Shown in pieces: positions 35,658 to 45,665 of a stretch of DNA of 64,000 nucleotides (positions are counted from its first letter, which is position 1; every line of letters begins with the position of its first letter). The DNA is from Celeribacter indicus (GTDB taxonomy: Bacteria > Pseudomonadota > Alphaproteobacteria > Rhodobacterales > Rhodobacteraceae): the NCBI RefSeq assembly GCF_000819565.1, contig NZ_CP004393.1, forward strand, positions 406,001 to 470,000. The letters run 5' to 3'. The notes below the pieces were generated by a model. The model made no database searches. It was not told where the DNA came from and saw nothing but the letters and a program-made list of their open reading frames with translations. A program made the position numbers and the translations under genes.

Positions 35658-36383
35658 TCAGGCAGAATGTTCCGCATCCACCGCGGCGATCTGCGCGCGG
35701 CGGCTGCGATAGGCGCGGGCCGCGGTGACGATGGCGCGGAACAGCGCCCGCTGGCGGTGGGCATAGAACAGGTGCTCCGGATGCCACTGGACGCCGAGGG
35801 CGAAGGGATCGCGGGTCCGCTCGATGGCCTGGATCATGCCGCCCGGATCACGGGCGCAGACGCGCAGGTCGGCGGCGAGCCGTGCGACCGCCTGGGAATG
35901 GAGTGCGTTGACCACCATCTCGCCCGCTCCGGCGATCTCCTCGAGCCGGCTGCCCGCCACCGGGCAGACCGCCTTCCTTGGCAGGATGGTGCGGACATGT
36001 TGCGACGTGGCGTAGGTGCCATAGGCATCCTGATCTAGGGTGCCGCCCAAGGCGACGTTGATCATCTGGGACCCGCGACAGACACCGAGGACGGGCATCT
36101 CGCGGTCGAGTGCCTCCAGCACGAGTCCCTTCTCCAGTGCATCGCGGTTGGGATCAAGGCGGGCGGAGGCGATGATCTCCCCCGCGTAGAGATCCGGCGA
36201 GATGTCGTCGCCGCCGCCGATGACGATGCCGTCCACCTCGCTGACCGGATTGCCGTAACCCGTGCCGAAGCGGATCGCCTTTCCCCCGGCAAGCCAGATG
36301 TTGAACGCCATGAGGGGAAAGATGCGCCAGCCGGAGCGGCGGGAAGTGGTGACGCCGATGAGCGGTCTGCGATGGCTAGACAC
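35658..36383 (-). CDS. Gamma-glutamyl-gamma-aminobutyrate hydrolase family (peptidase C26)
   Basis: The 241-residue class I glutamine-amidotransferase-like hydrolase has the nucleophile elbow LGVCRGSQ (Cys102) and the His-Glu pair in GVQWHPEH. DGIVIGGGDDISP and MVNALHSQAV-type VVNALHSQA are also family-typical (PuuD, GATase class). It would cleave gamma-glutamyl amides. The start is GTG at 36381-36383, overlapping the amidoligase stop by eight bases. The pairing with an amidoligase suggests making and breaking of the same amide bond. Confidence 0.88.
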   Translation of the reverse strand: MSSHRRPLIGVTTSRRSGWRIFPLMAFNIWLAGGKAIRFGTGYGNPVSEVDGIVIGGGDDISPDLYAGEIIASARLDPNRDALEKGLVLEALDREMPVLGVCRGSQMINVALGGTLDQDAYGTYATSQHVRTILPRKAVCPVAGSRLEEIAGAGEMVVNALHSQAVARLAADLRVCARDPGGMIQAIERTRDPFALGVQWHPEHLFYAHRQRALFRAIVTAARAYRSRRAQIAAVDAEHSA

Positions 36384-37350
36384 GGCCCAGGACCTCCTGC
36401 GCGAGATCGGCGACATGGGCGCGGGAGCGGTCGATCCAGTCGCTGCGCGTGGCGAAGAGCGTCCGGCTGTAGTCGCACCAGTCCGCTTCGAGCGCGGCAA
36501 GGCGCGCGGGATCCGCGGCGACACGCTCGACGAAGATCCAGCGCCGCCATTCCTGGGCGAGACTCCAGCCAGGTTCGTCGATGCGGCAGTCGGGCAGGCG
36601 GAAGTGGAAGGCCGGCCGCGCGGAGACCGAACGCATGCCGGGGGCGAGCCGGGTGAAGGCGGCCTCGTCATGGGCGCGCAGAAGCGGCAGCAGATCGAGT
36701 CCGCGATTGCGGCTCGGCGTCGTGTCGAGATAGGTCCGCATGAAATCGCCGAGCGTGGGGAAGGCGCGCCCGGCGATGGCGTCGAGATAGGCTTTTGGAT
36801 AGTCGTCGGTGAAGGGCAGCAGATTCCGTGCCGCGTCGATCGGCCAGACCGCACGCAGGAAATTCTCGGTCAGCGCATAGGCCTTCGCGATCGGGACGAC
36901 ATGTTCCGCGTCGAGCGCGACGACCTCGGGATTGAAATGCACGCCGAAGCCGTAGAAGACGCCGTCGCCGCTGCCTTCCGCGCCGGCCTCGCGCAGCGCC
37001 TGGATGACACGGGTCAGCGGGGACAGATCATCGAGCGGCGCAGTCACGACCTCCACCGGAACGACGGCGCGGCTCAGGTCGAGGCCGAGCTCGCTGATCC
37101 GGCTGTCGGATTTCTTGCGCAGTGCGGTGTCGAGGTAGACCTCGACCTTCCCGATCTCGCCGCCTTCGACCACGAAACCGTGGGAGCCCTTCGCGGCGAT
37201 CTTTCCGCCGAACAGGTCGCGGACGATCCGTGCGGCGGCACTCTCGGGCAGCCCGCCGAATTCGATCTCCACCCCGGTGCGGCGCGGTGTGCCCGCGACG
37301 GTGAGGAGGGTGGGAAGAGGGAGGAAGCTGTCGGTGCGCGCGAACGTCAT
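36376..37350 (-). CDS. Amidoligase family protein (Amidoligase_2 type)
   Basis: The 324-residue protein has the hallmark GVEIEFGG near residue 26, VEVVTAPL, FGVHFNPEV and a W-rich C-terminal part with FHFRLPDCR. These match the COOH-NH2 ligase superfamily related to glutamine synthetase and gamma-glutamylcysteine ligase. Such enzymes form amide bonds using ATP on small molecules or peptides. The ATG lies 35 bases after the truB stop on the same strand, and the gene overlaps the C26 peptidase gene. Substrate unknown. Confidence 0.85.
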   Translation of the reverse strand: MTFARTDSFLPLPTLLTVAGTPRRTGVEIEFGGLPESAAARIVRDLFGGKIAAKGSHGFVVEGGEIGKVEVYLDTALRKKSDSRISELGLDLSRAVVPVEVVTAPLDDLSPLTRVIQALREAGAEGSGDGVFYGFGVHFNPEVVALDAEHVVPIAKAYALTENFLRAVWPIDAARNLLPFTDDYPKAYLDAIAGRAFPTLGDFMRTYLDTTPSRNRGLDLLPLLRAHDEAAFTRLAPGMRSVSARPAFHFRLPDCRIDEPGWSLAQEWRRWIFVERVAADPARLAALEADWCDYSRTLFATRSDWIDRSRAHVADLAQEVLGRV

Positions 37351-37385
37351 ATCCGCAGAACGCGGCCGGCGCAGGGGGAGTTCCG

Positions 37386-38294
37386 TCAGAGGTTGAAGAC
37401 ACGGCTCGGGTGCAGTTCGCCGCCCCTGTAGATGCCGACCGCCACGGGGCGTCCCTCGAACGAGGCCCAGACCTCGTCGCCGTATTCGATGCCTTCGGCG
37501 GGATAGACCATGCCGGGATTGCCGTTCCTGAGCCGTGTTGCACTCTCAGGGGTGCACAGAACTTCGTCGAGATCGGCAAGCCCCTCTTCGACCGGGCGCA
37601 GGAAAGCGTCGAGCGCTTCGGTGCGGGCCATCTCGTCCACCTCCGCGATGGAAATGCCCTCTCCGGCCTCCCACGGCCCCGACCATTCGCGGCGCAGCCA
37701 TTCCACATGGGCGTGGCACCCGAGTGTCTCGCCAAGGTCACGGGCCACGGCGCGGACATATCCGCCCTTGCCACAGGTCATTTCCAGGATCGCGTGATCG
37801 GGATCCGGCCGTTCGAGGAATGTCAATGCCTCGACATAGAGCGGACGGGCGGCGATCTCGAACTCCTCCTCTTCGCGTGCGCGCTTGTAGGCGCGTTCGC
37901 CGTCGATCTTCACGGCGGAGAATTTCGGCGGCACCTGGAGGATGTCACCCTCGAAACGCGGCAGCGCGTCGGAGATCTCCTCGTCGCTGGGGCGCGCATC
38001 GCTCTCCGCGATCACCTCGCCCTCGGCATCGTCGGTGTTCGTCGCCTGTCCGAAACGGACCGAGAAACGGTAGCATTTGAGTGCTTCGGTGATGAAAGGC
38101 ACGGTCTTCGTCGCCTCGCCCAGCGCCACGGCCAGGACGCCGGTCGCATCGGGATCGAGCGTGCCGGCATGACCGGCCTTTTGCGCATCGAGCGCCCAGC
38201 GCACCTTGTTGACGACGGCGGTGGAGGTCATGCCGGCGGGCTTGTCCACGATCAGCCAACCGTGAACTGCGCGGCCTTTCTTGCGGCGGGCCAT
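37386..38294 (-). CDS. truB: tRNA pseudouridine(55) synthase
   Basis: The 302-residue enzyme has the TruB motifs [26 protein letters not shown] (catalytic Asp47) and the [15 protein letters not shown] segment. It makes the T-loop pseudouridine at position 55 of tRNA. The start shares one base with the rbfA stop (TAATG). rpsO, its usual downstream neighbour, is separated by the amidoligase block. Confidence 0.96.
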   Translation of the reverse strand: MARRKKGRAVHGWLIVDKPAGMTSTAVVNKVRWALDAQKAGHAGTLDPDATGVLAVALGEATKTVPFITEALKCYRFSVRFGQATNTDDAEGEVIAESDARPSDEEISDALPRFEGDILQVPPKFSAVKIDGERAYKRAREEEEFEIAARPLYVEALTFLERPDPDHAILEMTCGKGGYVRAVARDLGETLGCHAHVEWLRREWSGPWEAGEGISIAEVDEMARTEALDAFLRPVEEGLADLDEVLCTPESATRLRNGNPGMVYPAEGIEYGDEVWASFEGRPVAVGIYRGGELHPSRVFNL

Positions 38295-38707
38295 TATTCT
38301 TCCTCGTCGTCGCTCTTGTGAATATCCCGCTGCACGCGTTCATCCGAGAACATCCGCCGCGTCGCATCCATCCGATCGAAGGTATCGTCGAATTCGAAGC
38401 GCAACTCGGGCGTGTGCTTGATCCCGAGCGCCTTGCCGATCTGGTGGCGGATCTCGCCCCTGTTGCGGCGCAGCGCCTCGAGCGCGGTGCCTGCCGCCTG
38501 TCCGCCGAGCGGCAGGATATAGGCCGTCGCGGTCCGCAGGTCCGGCGAGACGCGCACCTCGCCCACCGTGATCGACATCGCGGTGAGGTCGGGATCGTGG
38601 ATTTCGCCACGTGTCAGCATTTCCGACAGGCGGCGGCGGATCGCCTCGCCGATGCGGAGGGTGCGGTGCGAACCCGAGGGGCCGCCGGAATGAGATCTCT
38701 TTGCCAT
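38294..38707 (-). CDS. rbfA: Ribosome-binding factor A
   Basis: The 137-residue KH-type protein shows RbfA features: [41 protein letters not shown] and RIxFE-type [12 protein letters not shown]. It matures the 16S 5' end in cold adaptation and 30S assembly. An acidic C-terminal tail (KSDDEEE) is common in alphaproteobacteria. It heads the minus-strand unit rbfA-truB-amidoligase-C26-DUF1643 and is divergent from dapB. Confidence 0.94.
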   Translation of the reverse strand: MAKRSHSGGPSGSHRTLRIGEAIRRRLSEMLTRGEIHDPDLTAMSITVGEVRVSPDLRTATAYILPLGGQAAGTALEALRRNRGEIRHQIGKALGIKHTPELRFEFDDTFDRMDATRRMFSDERVQRDIHKSDDEEE

Positions 38708-38805
38708 GCGGGCGAGATAGTGCCGAACCGCGCCTCATGCAAGCTGGCTTTGCCAAAGCGCACGCACCGCGCTAAACCACGCCGGAGCTTTGAAGGAGTT
38801 GAGAC

Positions 38806-39615
38806 ATGAGCGAGCTTCCCGGCATTGTCGTCACCGGCGCCTCCGGTCGCATGGGCCAGATGCTGATCAGGACCGTCGCGGCGTCCGAGGCGTGCCGGCT
38901 GGTGGGCGCGACCGTGCGGGAGGGGCATGACTGGATCGGCCGAGACGTGGGCGAGGCGATGGGCGGTGCGGCACTCGGCGTCACCGTGACCGACGATGCG
39001 CTCGAGGCGTTCAGCCATGCGCAGGCGGTCATTGACTTCACGTCCCCCGCCGCGACCGTCGAATTCGCGGGGCTCGCGGCGCAGGCGCGTTGCGTGCATG
39101 TGATCGGGACGACGGGGATGGGCGAGGACGATCTGGCGCGGATCGCCGCCGCCGCACGTCACGCGACGATCATCCGGGCGGGCAACATGTCGCTCGGCGT
39201 CAACCTTCTGATGAAGCTGACCAGGATGGTCGCGAGCGCGCTCGACGCGGATTACGACATCGAGATCGTGGAAGCGCATCACAACCGCAAGGTGGACGCG
39301 CCCTCGGGCACCGCATTGATGCTGGGAGAGGCCGCGGCAGACGGGCGGGGGATGAGGCTCGCGGATGTGCGCGACGCCGCGCGTGACGGGATCACCGGCG
39401 CCCGCAAGCGTGGCGATATCGGATTCAGCGCCATCCGCGGCGGCGATATCATCGGTGAACATGACGTGATCTTCGCGGGCGAGGGCGAGCGTCTTGTGCT
39501 GCGCCATGTCGCCTCCGACCGGTCGCTGTTCGCGAAAGGCGCGGTGAAGGCGGCGCTCTGGGGGCAGGGGAAGAAGCCCGGCGAATACGACATGCTCGAC
39601 GTGCTCGGGCTCTGA
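38806..39615 (+). CDS. dapB: 4-hydroxy-tetrahydrodipicolinate reductase
   Basis: The 269-residue enzyme has an N-terminal Rossmann motif [11 protein letters not shown] and the DapB signature [16 protein letters not shown] containing the catalytic His-His. The C-terminal half has [15 protein letters not shown]. It reduces hydroxytetrahydrodipicolinate in the lysine and meso-diaminopimelate pathway in the cytoplasm. AAGGAG precedes the ATG. It converges with the SdhAF4 gene. Confidence 0.96.
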   Translation: MSELPGIVVTGASGRMGQMLIRTVAASEACRLVGATVREGHDWIGRDVGEAMGGAALGVTVTDDALEAFSHAQAVIDFTSPAATVEFAGLAAQARCVHVIGTTGMGEDDLARIAAAARHATIIRAGNMSLGVNLLMKLTRMVASALDADYDIEIVEAHHNRKVDAPSGTALMLGEAAADGRGMRLADVRDAARDGITGARKRGDIGFSAIRGGDIIGEHDVIFAGEGERLVLRHVASDRSLFAKGAVKAALWGQGKKPGEYDMLDVLGL

Positions 39616-39640
39616 GGCGGAACTGGACCCGCGGGGCGTC

Positions 39641-39838
39641 TCAGAAGTCGATGGCGAGGCCCTTTTTCTCCCAGTCGCCATAGCGCACCGGTTCGGGTCC
39701 GTCGCGCCCGCCAAGCTCGGTCGGCATCTTCGCGATCTCGGCCTCGCGTGCCTTGCGCCGCTCGTCGGCTTCGGCCAGCGCGCGTTGCGCGGCGGGCGGA
39801 ATCTCGCGCTGCTGCGGGGCTCGGGTGTCGTCGCTCAT
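39641..39838 (-). CDS. Succinate dehydrogenase assembly factor 4 (DUF1674)
   Basis: The 65-residue protein ends GGRDGPEPVRYGDWEKKGLAIDF, the conserved C-terminus of DUF1674/SDHAF4. In mitochondria SDHAF4 binds the flavoprotein SdhA and helps assembly of complex II; bacterial homologues are presumed to do the same. No sdh genes are in the window. AAGGAG precedes the ATG at 39838. The gene lies inside a longer antisense-like frame and is divergent from rsmB. Confidence 0.88.
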   Translation of the reverse strand: MSDDTRAPQQREIPPAAQRALAEADERRKAREAEIAKMPTELGGRDGPEPVRYGDWEKKGLAIDF

Positions 39839-39885
39839 CGGGAACTCCTTGTCGCTCCTTTGCAACTGATATACGGGCCAGAGCC

Positions 39886-41178
39886 ATGAAGACAAGATCC
39901 TCCGCCCCCAGACCGCCCGTTGCGGGACTTGACGCACGCCGCGCCGCGCTTGCGCTGCTCGATGCGGTGACGGTCGAGAAACGGCTCCTGTCCGAGGTGC
40001 TCCTGCCGCGGACAAGGGATCTTTCGCCTGAGGACCGTGCGCGGGCACAGCGGCTTGTGACCGACTGCCTGCGCGTGATCGACCGCTGTGACCGGATGCT
40101 GGGCCCGCATCTCGCGAAACGCCCGGCGCCGCATGTGATGAATGCGCTGCGGCTCGGCGTTTGCGAGATCTGCGCGGAAGGCGAGGCGGCGCATGGTGTG
40201 GTGAATGCCTATGTAGCGCTGATGCAGGAGCGTCCGAAATCAAGTCATTTCAAGGGGCTGGTGAATGCCGTGCTGCGCCGGATCGACGGCGAGCGAGCGA
40301 AATGGGAGACGCTGCCGGCGCCGATGCTGCCGAAATGGCTGCGCAAGCCGCTGATCGCGGACTTCGGAAAGGCGACCGTCGCGGCGATGGAGGCGGCGCA
40401 GGCGCGCGGTGCGCCGCTCGATCTGACGGTGAAGGGCGATGCGGCGGGCTGGGCCGAACGGTTCGGCGGCGTGGTTCTGCCGACGGGGTCGGTGCGGCTC
40501 GAGGGTCAGGTGCAGGTGACGCGGCTCGAGGGATTCGAGGCCGGGGACTGGTGGGTGCAGGACGCAGCCGCCGCACTGCCCGCGCGCATTCTCGCGCCTG
40601 AGCCGGGCATGCGTGTGCTCGACATGTGCGCCGCACCGGGCGGGAAGACGATGCAGCTTGCGGCGATGGGCGCGGAGGTGACGGCGCTCGACATTTCCGA
40701 AAGTCGCATGGCGCGGGTGCGCGAAAATCTCACGCGCTGCGGGTTGGCGGCGGAGACGGTTGTCGCGGATGCGCTCGATTACGTGGGCGGGCCGTTCGAC
40801 GCGATTCTCCTCGATGCGCCCTGCACCGCGACCGGGACGATCCGGCGCCATCCCGACCTGCCGCAGGTCAAGGACGGGACGGAATTTCCGGGGCTGTTCG
40901 AATTGCAGGAACATCTGATCGACCGCGCGCTCGGGATGCTCAGGCCGGGCGGGCGACTCGTCTATTGTACCTGTAGCCTGCTGATCGACGAGGGCGAGGA
41001 GCAGGTGCGCGACGCGCTGGCGCGGCATCCGGGCCTGACCCTGGATCTAGACCGATTGCGGATCGACGGAGTCGAGCCTGACTGGATCGGGCCGGAAGGG
41101 CTGCGGACGCGGCCGGATTTCTGGCCCGAACTGGGCGGAATGGACGGATTCTTCATCACGGGTTTCCGGCGCGGCTGA
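39886..41178 (+). CDS. rsmB: RsmB/NOP family 16S rRNA (cytosine-5) methyltransferase
   Basis: The 430-residue protein joins an N-terminal NusB-like helical domain to a Rossmann methyltransferase. The SAM site is LDMCAAPGGKT, followed by DAPCTATG and the two catalytic-site cysteines in VYCTCSLL. It methylates C967-type cytosine in 16S rRNA. A -10-like TATAC lies 14 bases before the ATG and no ribosome site is clear. It is followed by a heparinase-like gene and purH, as in many Rhodobacteraceae. Confidence 0.92.
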   Translation: MKTRSSAPRPPVAGLDARRAALALLDAVTVEKRLLSEVLLPRTRDLSPEDRARAQRLVTDCLRVIDRCDRMLGPHLAKRPAPHVMNALRLGVCEICAEGEAAHGVVNAYVALMQERPKSSHFKGLVNAVLRRIDGERAKWETLPAPMLPKWLRKPLIADFGKATVAAMEAAQARGAPLDLTVKGDAAGWAERFGGVVLPTGSVRLEGQVQVTRLEGFEAGDWWVQDAAAALPARILAPEPGMRVLDMCAAPGGKTMQLAAMGAEVTALDISESRMARVRENLTRCGLAAETVVADALDYVGGPFDAILLDAPCTATGTIRRHPDLPQVKDGTEFPGLFELQEHLIDRALGMLRPGGRLVYCTCSLLIDEGEEQVRDALARHPGLTLDLDRLRIDGVEPDWIGPEGLRTRPDFWPELGGMDGFFITGFRRG

Positions 41179-41273
41179 ACGGGCGGGCATTTCCCGATGA
41201 CAGGGACGGGTGTGCCGGTTATCTTCCGGGGCAAACGAGAATGACCCGGTCAACAGGGTGAGGCAGGCCCGAG

Positions 41274-43013
41274 ATGTCGCAACGCGAGGATTGGCGCGCA
41301 AAACATGTTCGCCGGATGAACCGGTATCATGCCTGGCGCGCCGCCCGTGCGAAGCCCGCGACGGGATTCGTGTCGCAGCCCGAACCGAAATCCATTGGCT
41401 CCTTTGCGCGTGGCCGACAGCTCATCGCGGGGAATTTCCTGTTCGCGGGGTATCTCGTGGAGGCGCCGGCGGCCGCGATCTGGGATCTTTCGGCCCCTGC
41501 GCCGGGTTTTGTCGAGGAGATCCACGGATTCGCATGGCTCGACGACCTCGCGGCGGTGGGCGATGTGAATGCGCGCAAGCGGGCACAGGCCTGGATCGCG
41601 GCTTGGATCGACCGCTACAGCGGGGGCAAGGGGCCCGGCTGGACGCCCGATCTCACCGGGCGGCGACTCATCCGCTGGATCAATCACGCGCTGATGTTCC
41701 TCAACGGTCAGGATGCGGCGATGTGCGCCGCCTTCTACAAGACGCTCGCGCAACAGACGATCTTTCTCTCGCGTCGCTGGGAGACGGCAAGTCCGGGCCT
41801 GCCGCGGTTCGAGGCGCTGACGGGGCTCATCTACGCCGGGCTGTCGCTTGTCGGGATGGAGGACCGGGTCGATCCCGCGGTGAGGGCGCTGTCGCGGGAA
41901 TGCGAGAGCCATGTGGATGCGGAAGGCGGGATCGCGACGCGCAATCCAGAGGAGCTTCTCGAGGTGTTCACGCTCCTTACATGGGCGGCAGGTGCGCTGT
42001 CGGAGGCGGGGCGCGTGGGCGACGAGGTCATTCTGGCGGCGATCGACCGGATCGCGCCGACGCTGCGCGCGCTGCGGCATTCCGACGGCGGGCTGGCGCG
42101 GTTTCACGGCGGCGGGCGCGGCGTCGAGGGGCGGCTCGACCTGGCGCTCGCGGCCTCGGGCAACAAGGTGCCGCCGGGGCAGGAACTCCATATGGGATTT
42201 CTGCGGCTGTCGGCGGGGCGTACCTCGGTCATCGTGGATGCCGCGCCGCCGCCGCGGCTCGAGTCGTCCTACAACGCCCATGCCTCCACGCTTGCGTTCG
42301 AGGTGACCTCGGGGCGTCGGCCGCTTGTGGTGAATTGCGGCGCAGGAGGCAGTTTCGGGCCCGAATGGCGGCGCGCCGGGCGTGCAACGCCGTCGCATTC
42401 CACGCTCGGGATCGAGGGCTACTCCTCCTCGCGGCTCGGATCGAAAAGGGTCGTTGGCGGGCATCTGCGGGAGCTTCTGGTCGATGTGCCGACGGAGGTG
42501 CGTCTCGAACTCCGGCGGTCCGAGGATGGCGGCGGTTTCGTCGCCGGGCATGACGGTTACGTCCCGACCCACGGCCTGACGCATATTCGCCAGATCGAGC
42601 TGTCGCGCGACGGGCGGGGGATCGCCGGCGAGGACACGCTCGCCACGATCACCGCCGAAAACGAGGCGCAGTTCGACCGGATGATGGACCGGCGCAGGCT
42701 CATGGGGATCCCGTTCCAGGTCCGTTTCCATCTGCATCCCGACGTGGATGCGGAACTCGACATGGGCGGGGCGGCGGTATCCATGGCGCTCAAGTCCGGC
42801 GAAATCTGGGTGTTCCGCCACGACGGCATCGCGAGTCTGAGCCTTGAGCGGTCGGTTTATCTCGAAAAAGGGCGCCTGAAGCCGCGCGGCAGCAAACAAG
42901 TGGTTCTCTCGGCGGCGGCAATGGATTATGCGACCCGTGTCCGTTGGACTCTCGCCAAGGCGCAGGAGACGCCCACGACGCTCCGCGACCTCGAGATGGA
43001 CGACGAGACTTAG
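41274..43013 (+). CDS. Heparinase II/III family protein
   Basis: The 579-residue protein has an all-helical N-terminal half (AC lyase-like; GRRLIRWINHALM, MEDRVDPAVRALSRE) and a beta-sandwich C-terminal half (GFLRLSAGRTSVIVDAAPPP, SYNAHASTLAFEVTSG, THGLTHIRQIELS). It matches the heparinase II/III-like family of polysaccharide lyases. It has no signal peptide, so a role in intracellular or cytoplasmic glycan turnover is possible but unproven. The gene is a fixed neighbour of rsmB and purH. Start has AGGGTGAGG nearby. Confidence 0.82.
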   Translation: MSQREDWRAKHVRRMNRYHAWRAARAKPATGFVSQPEPKSIGSFARGRQLIAGNFLFAGYLVEAPAAAIWDLSAPAPGFVEEIHGFAWLDDLAAVGDVNARKRAQAWIAAWIDRYSGGKGPGWTPDLTGRRLIRWINHALMFLNGQDAAMCAAFYKTLAQQTIFLSRRWETASPGLPRFEALTGLIYAGLSLVGMEDRVDPAVRALSRECESHVDAEGGIATRNPEELLEVFTLLTWAAGALSEAGRVGDEVILAAIDRIAPTLRALRHSDGGLARFHGGGRGVEGRLDLALAASGNKVPPGQELHMGFLRLSAGRTSVIVDAAPPPRLESSYNAHASTLAFEVTSGRRPLVVNCGAGGSFGPEWRRAGRATPSHSTLGIEGYSSSRLGSKRVVGGHLRELLVDVPTEVRLELRRSEDGGGFVAGHDGYVPTHGLTHIRQIELSRDGRGIAGEDTLATITAENEAQFDRMMDRRRLMGIPFQVRFHLHPDVDAELDMGGAAVSMALKSGEIWVFRHDGIASLSLERSVYLEKGRLKPRGSKQVVLSAAAMDYATRVRWTLAKAQETPTTLRDLEMDDET

Positions 43014-43040
43014 AGATATCTGACCTCTGGGGACTGCCAT

Positions 43041-44630
43041 ATGACCGATCTTTATCCCGTGAAGCGCGCGCTTCTTTCCGTTTCCGACAAAACCGGCCTC
43101 GTCGAACTGGGCAAGGCGCTGTCCGAGAAGGGGGTCGAACTTCTGTCTACCGGCGGGTCGGCGGGGACGTTGCGCGACGCGGGGCTCCAGGTGAAGGATG
43201 TCTCCGAGGTCACGGGCTTTCCCGAGATGATGGACGGGCGGGTGAAGACGCTGCACCCGCGCGTGCATGGCGGGCTTCTCGCGTTGCGCGACAACGCGGA
43301 GCATGTGGCGGCGATGGAGGAGCACGGGATCGGCGGGATCGACCTGCTCGTGGTCAATCTCTACCCGTTCGAGGCAGCCCTTGCGCGCGGAGCGGGCTAC
43401 GAGGAGATGATCGAGAATATCGACATCGGCGGCCCGGCGATGATCCGCGCGGCGGCGAAGAACCACGGTTTCGTGACGACCGTCGTCGATGTCGAGGATT
43501 ACGACGCGCTGATTGCCGAACTCGAGGCCCATGGCGGCCAGACCACCTATGCCTTCCGGCAGAAGATGGCGCAGATCGCCTATGCCCGCACCGGCGCCTA
43601 TGACGCCGCGGTGAGCACGTGGATGGCGAATGCGATCGGGGAAGCCACCCCGCGCCGCCGCGTCGTCGCCGGAACGGTGAAGCAAACGCTGCGCTACGGG
43701 GAGAATCCGCACCAGTCGGCGGCCTTCTATGTGGATGGCTCGAATCGTCCGGGTGTGGCGACCGCGGTCCAGCATCAGGGCAAGGAACTGTCCTACAACA
43801 ACATCAACGACACCGATGCGGCCTTCGAACTCGTCGCGGAATTCGACCCGGCGGAGACGCCTGCGGTGGCGATCATCAAGCATGCCAATCCCTGCGGCGT
43901 GGCGAAGGGCGCAACGCTTCTCGAGGCGTACAGGAAAGCCTTCGACTGCGACCGCACCTCGGCCTTCGGCGGAATCGTGGCGTTGAACACGGCGCTCGAT
44001 GCTGAGACGGCGAAGGCGATTACCGAGATTTTTACAGAGGTCGTCATCGCGCCCGGCGCGTCGGAGGCGGCGAAGGAGGTCTTCGCCGCGAAAAAGAACC
44101 TGCGCCTCCTGACGACCGAGGGCCTGCCGAACGTGCTCGAGAAGCCCTCGACCATCCGTCAGGTCGCGGGGGGATATCTGTTTCAGGACAAGGACGCAGG
44201 TTTCGTCGGTCTGGGCGATCTGAAGGTCGTGACGGAGAAGGCGCCGAGCGAGGCGCAGATGCAGGATCTTCTGTTCGCCTGGAAGGTTGCGAAACACGTC
44301 AAGTCGAACGCCATCGTCTATGTCAAGGATCAGGCGACCGTGGGCGTCGGCGCGGGGCAGATGAGCCGCGTGGATTCGGCGCTGATCGCCGCGAAGAAGG
44401 CCGAGCGCATGGCCGAGGCCCTGGGGCTTTCGGAGCCGCTGACCAAGGGATCCGCCGTCGCCTCCGACGCCTTCTTTCCCTTCCCGGACGGGCTCCTCGA
44501 AGCGGCCGCCGCGGGCGCGAGCTGCGTCATCCAGCCGGGTGGCTCGATGCGAGACCAGGACGTGATCGACGCGGCCAACGAGGCGGGACTCGCCATGGTC
44601 TTCACCGGCATGCGCCATTTCCGGCACTGA
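43041..44630 (+). CDS. purH: Bifunctional AICAR formyltransferase / IMP cyclohydrolase
   Basis: The 529-residue protein carries the MGS-like IMP cyclohydrolase domain first ([37 protein letters not shown]) and the AICAR transformylase domain second ([46 protein letters not shown]). It performs the last two steps of purine synthesis. Normal length, no odd features. It is followed nine bases later by lspA. Confidence 0.97.
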   Translation: MTDLYPVKRALLSVSDKTGLVELGKALSEKGVELLSTGGSAGTLRDAGLQVKDVSEVTGFPEMMDGRVKTLHPRVHGGLLALRDNAEHVAAMEEHGIGGIDLLVVNLYPFEAALARGAGYEEMIENIDIGGPAMIRAAAKNHGFVTTVVDVEDYDALIAELEAHGGQTTYAFRQKMAQIAYARTGAYDAAVSTWMANAIGEATPRRRVVAGTVKQTLRYGENPHQSAAFYVDGSNRPGVATAVQHQGKELSYNNINDTDAAFELVAEFDPAETPAVAIIKHANPCGVAKGATLLEAYRKAFDCDRTSAFGGIVALNTALDAETAKAITEIFTEVVIAPGASEAAKEVFAAKKNLRLLTTEGLPNVLEKPSTIRQVAGGYLFQDKDAGFVGLGDLKVVTEKAPSEAQMQDLLFAWKVAKHVKSNAIVYVKDQATVGVGAGQMSRVDSALIAAKKAERMAEALGLSEPLTKGSAVASDAFFPFPDGLLEAAAAGASCVIQPGGSMRDQDVIDAANEAGLAMVFTGMRHFRH

Positions 44631-44639
44631 GGCGGGACG

Positions 44640-45113
44640 ATGCGCGCCACGATCTCGACCGCCCTCGTCACCTTCGTGCTCGATCAGCTGTCGAAACTGG
44701 TCGTGGTGCACCTGCTGAACCTGAAATCCGTGGGGGTGGTGGAGATCCTGCCACCCTTTCTGGTGTTCCGCATGGCCTGGAACCGCGGAGCGAATTTCGG
44801 TCTTCTCTCCGGACATGGCGATCTGTTGCGCTGGGGCTGGGTGGTGCTCGCGGTCGCGATCTCGGCCTGGGTGCTGACCTGGGTGAAGCGGGAACATTTC
44901 TCCCGCGCGGGCATGATCAGCGCCGGGCTTCTGGTCGGGGGGGCGCTCGGCAACGCGCTGGACCGGATCGTTTATGGCGCGGTGGCGGATTTTCTCAACA
45001 TGTCCTGCTGCGGAATCGCGAATCCCTATTCCTTCAATGTCGCCGACATTGCGATCTTCGGCGGGGCCTTCGGGCTTATCCTTTTCACCGGGGACAGGAA
45101 AAACCGGGCGTGA
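44640..45113 (+). CDS. lspA: Lipoprotein signal peptidase
   Basis: The 157-residue membrane aspartic peptidase has four hydrophobic segments and the LspA catalytic motifs: ALGNALDRI and FNVADIAIF each provide one catalytic aspartate; NRGANFGLL is the conserved first box. It cleaves signal peptides from prolipoproteins after lipidation. It is co-transcribed with purH and is followed by a lipoprotein gene (DUF3035). Confidence 0.95.
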   Translation: MRATISTALVTFVLDQLSKLVVVHLLNLKSVGVVEILPPFLVFRMAWNRGANFGLLSGHGDLLRWGWVVLAVAISAWVLTWVKREHFSRAGMISAGLLVGGALGNALDRIVYGAVADFLNMSCCGIANPYSFNVADIAIFGGAFGLILFTGDRKNRA

Positions 45114-45170
45114 CCTCGCGCCGTGCTTCGTCTAAACATGGCCTGACGCGATTTGCGGAGGAAAGACGTG

Positions 45171-45665
45171 ATGGTTTCTGGAACGGTACGGGCGGGAGTG
45201 TGTCTTCTGGCTTTCGCGGCGCTTGTGGCCTGCTCGAAGGGGGGTGATCCGCTGCCGAATGCCGTGGTCGCCGGTCCCGACGAATTCCGCGTCGTGCCGG
45301 TGAAGCCGTTGCAGCAGCCCGCTACCTTCTCCAGCCTTCCGGCGCCGACGCCGGGAGGGACGAACCTGACAGATCCCTCGCCGAAGGCCGATGCGATCAT
45401 TGCGCTCGGCGGCCGCCCCTCGCAGGCCGGTGGTGCAGATGGCGGCATCGTGAACTATGCTTCGCGCTACGGTGTCGATCCGGCGATCCGGGCCGGGCTT
45501 GCGCAGGAGGACGAACGCCGGGCGGGGGGACGGCGCGGCTGGCTTGGCCTCGGCGCGAAGAAATACGAACGCGCCTACAGGGGCCATGCGCTCGAGCCCT
45601 ACGAGGAATTGCTGCGCCTGCGGGACCTCGGTGTCGACGTGCCATCGGCGCCGCCGCGCGACTGA
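45171..45665 (+). CDS. DUF3035 lipoprotein
   Basis: The 164-residue protein has a signal ending in a lipobox LVACSKGG, with Cys as acceptor, and the DUF3035 core PNAVVAGPDEFRVVPVKPLQ and ADAIIALGGRPSQAGG. DUF3035 is an uncharacterised alphaproteobacterial family. GGAGG (45157-45161) supports the ATG at 45171. Position right after lspA is a stable pattern in Rhodobacteraceae. Function unknown. Confidence 0.85.
   Translation: MVSGTVRAGVCLLAFAALVACSKGGDPLPNAVVAGPDEFRVVPVKPLQQPATFSSLPAPTPGGTNLTDPSPKADAIIALGGRPSQAGGADGGIVNYASRYGVDPAIRAGLAQEDERRAGGRRGWLGLGAKKYERAYRGHALEPYEELLRLRDLGVDVPSAPPRD

Noticed and set aside
41250..44897. A 1215-residue open frame on the minus strand across the heparinase-like, purH and lspA genes
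   Set aside because: It is antisense to three well-supported genes, has His/Arg-rich low-complexity translation and no recognisable domain. High GC gives long shadow frames.
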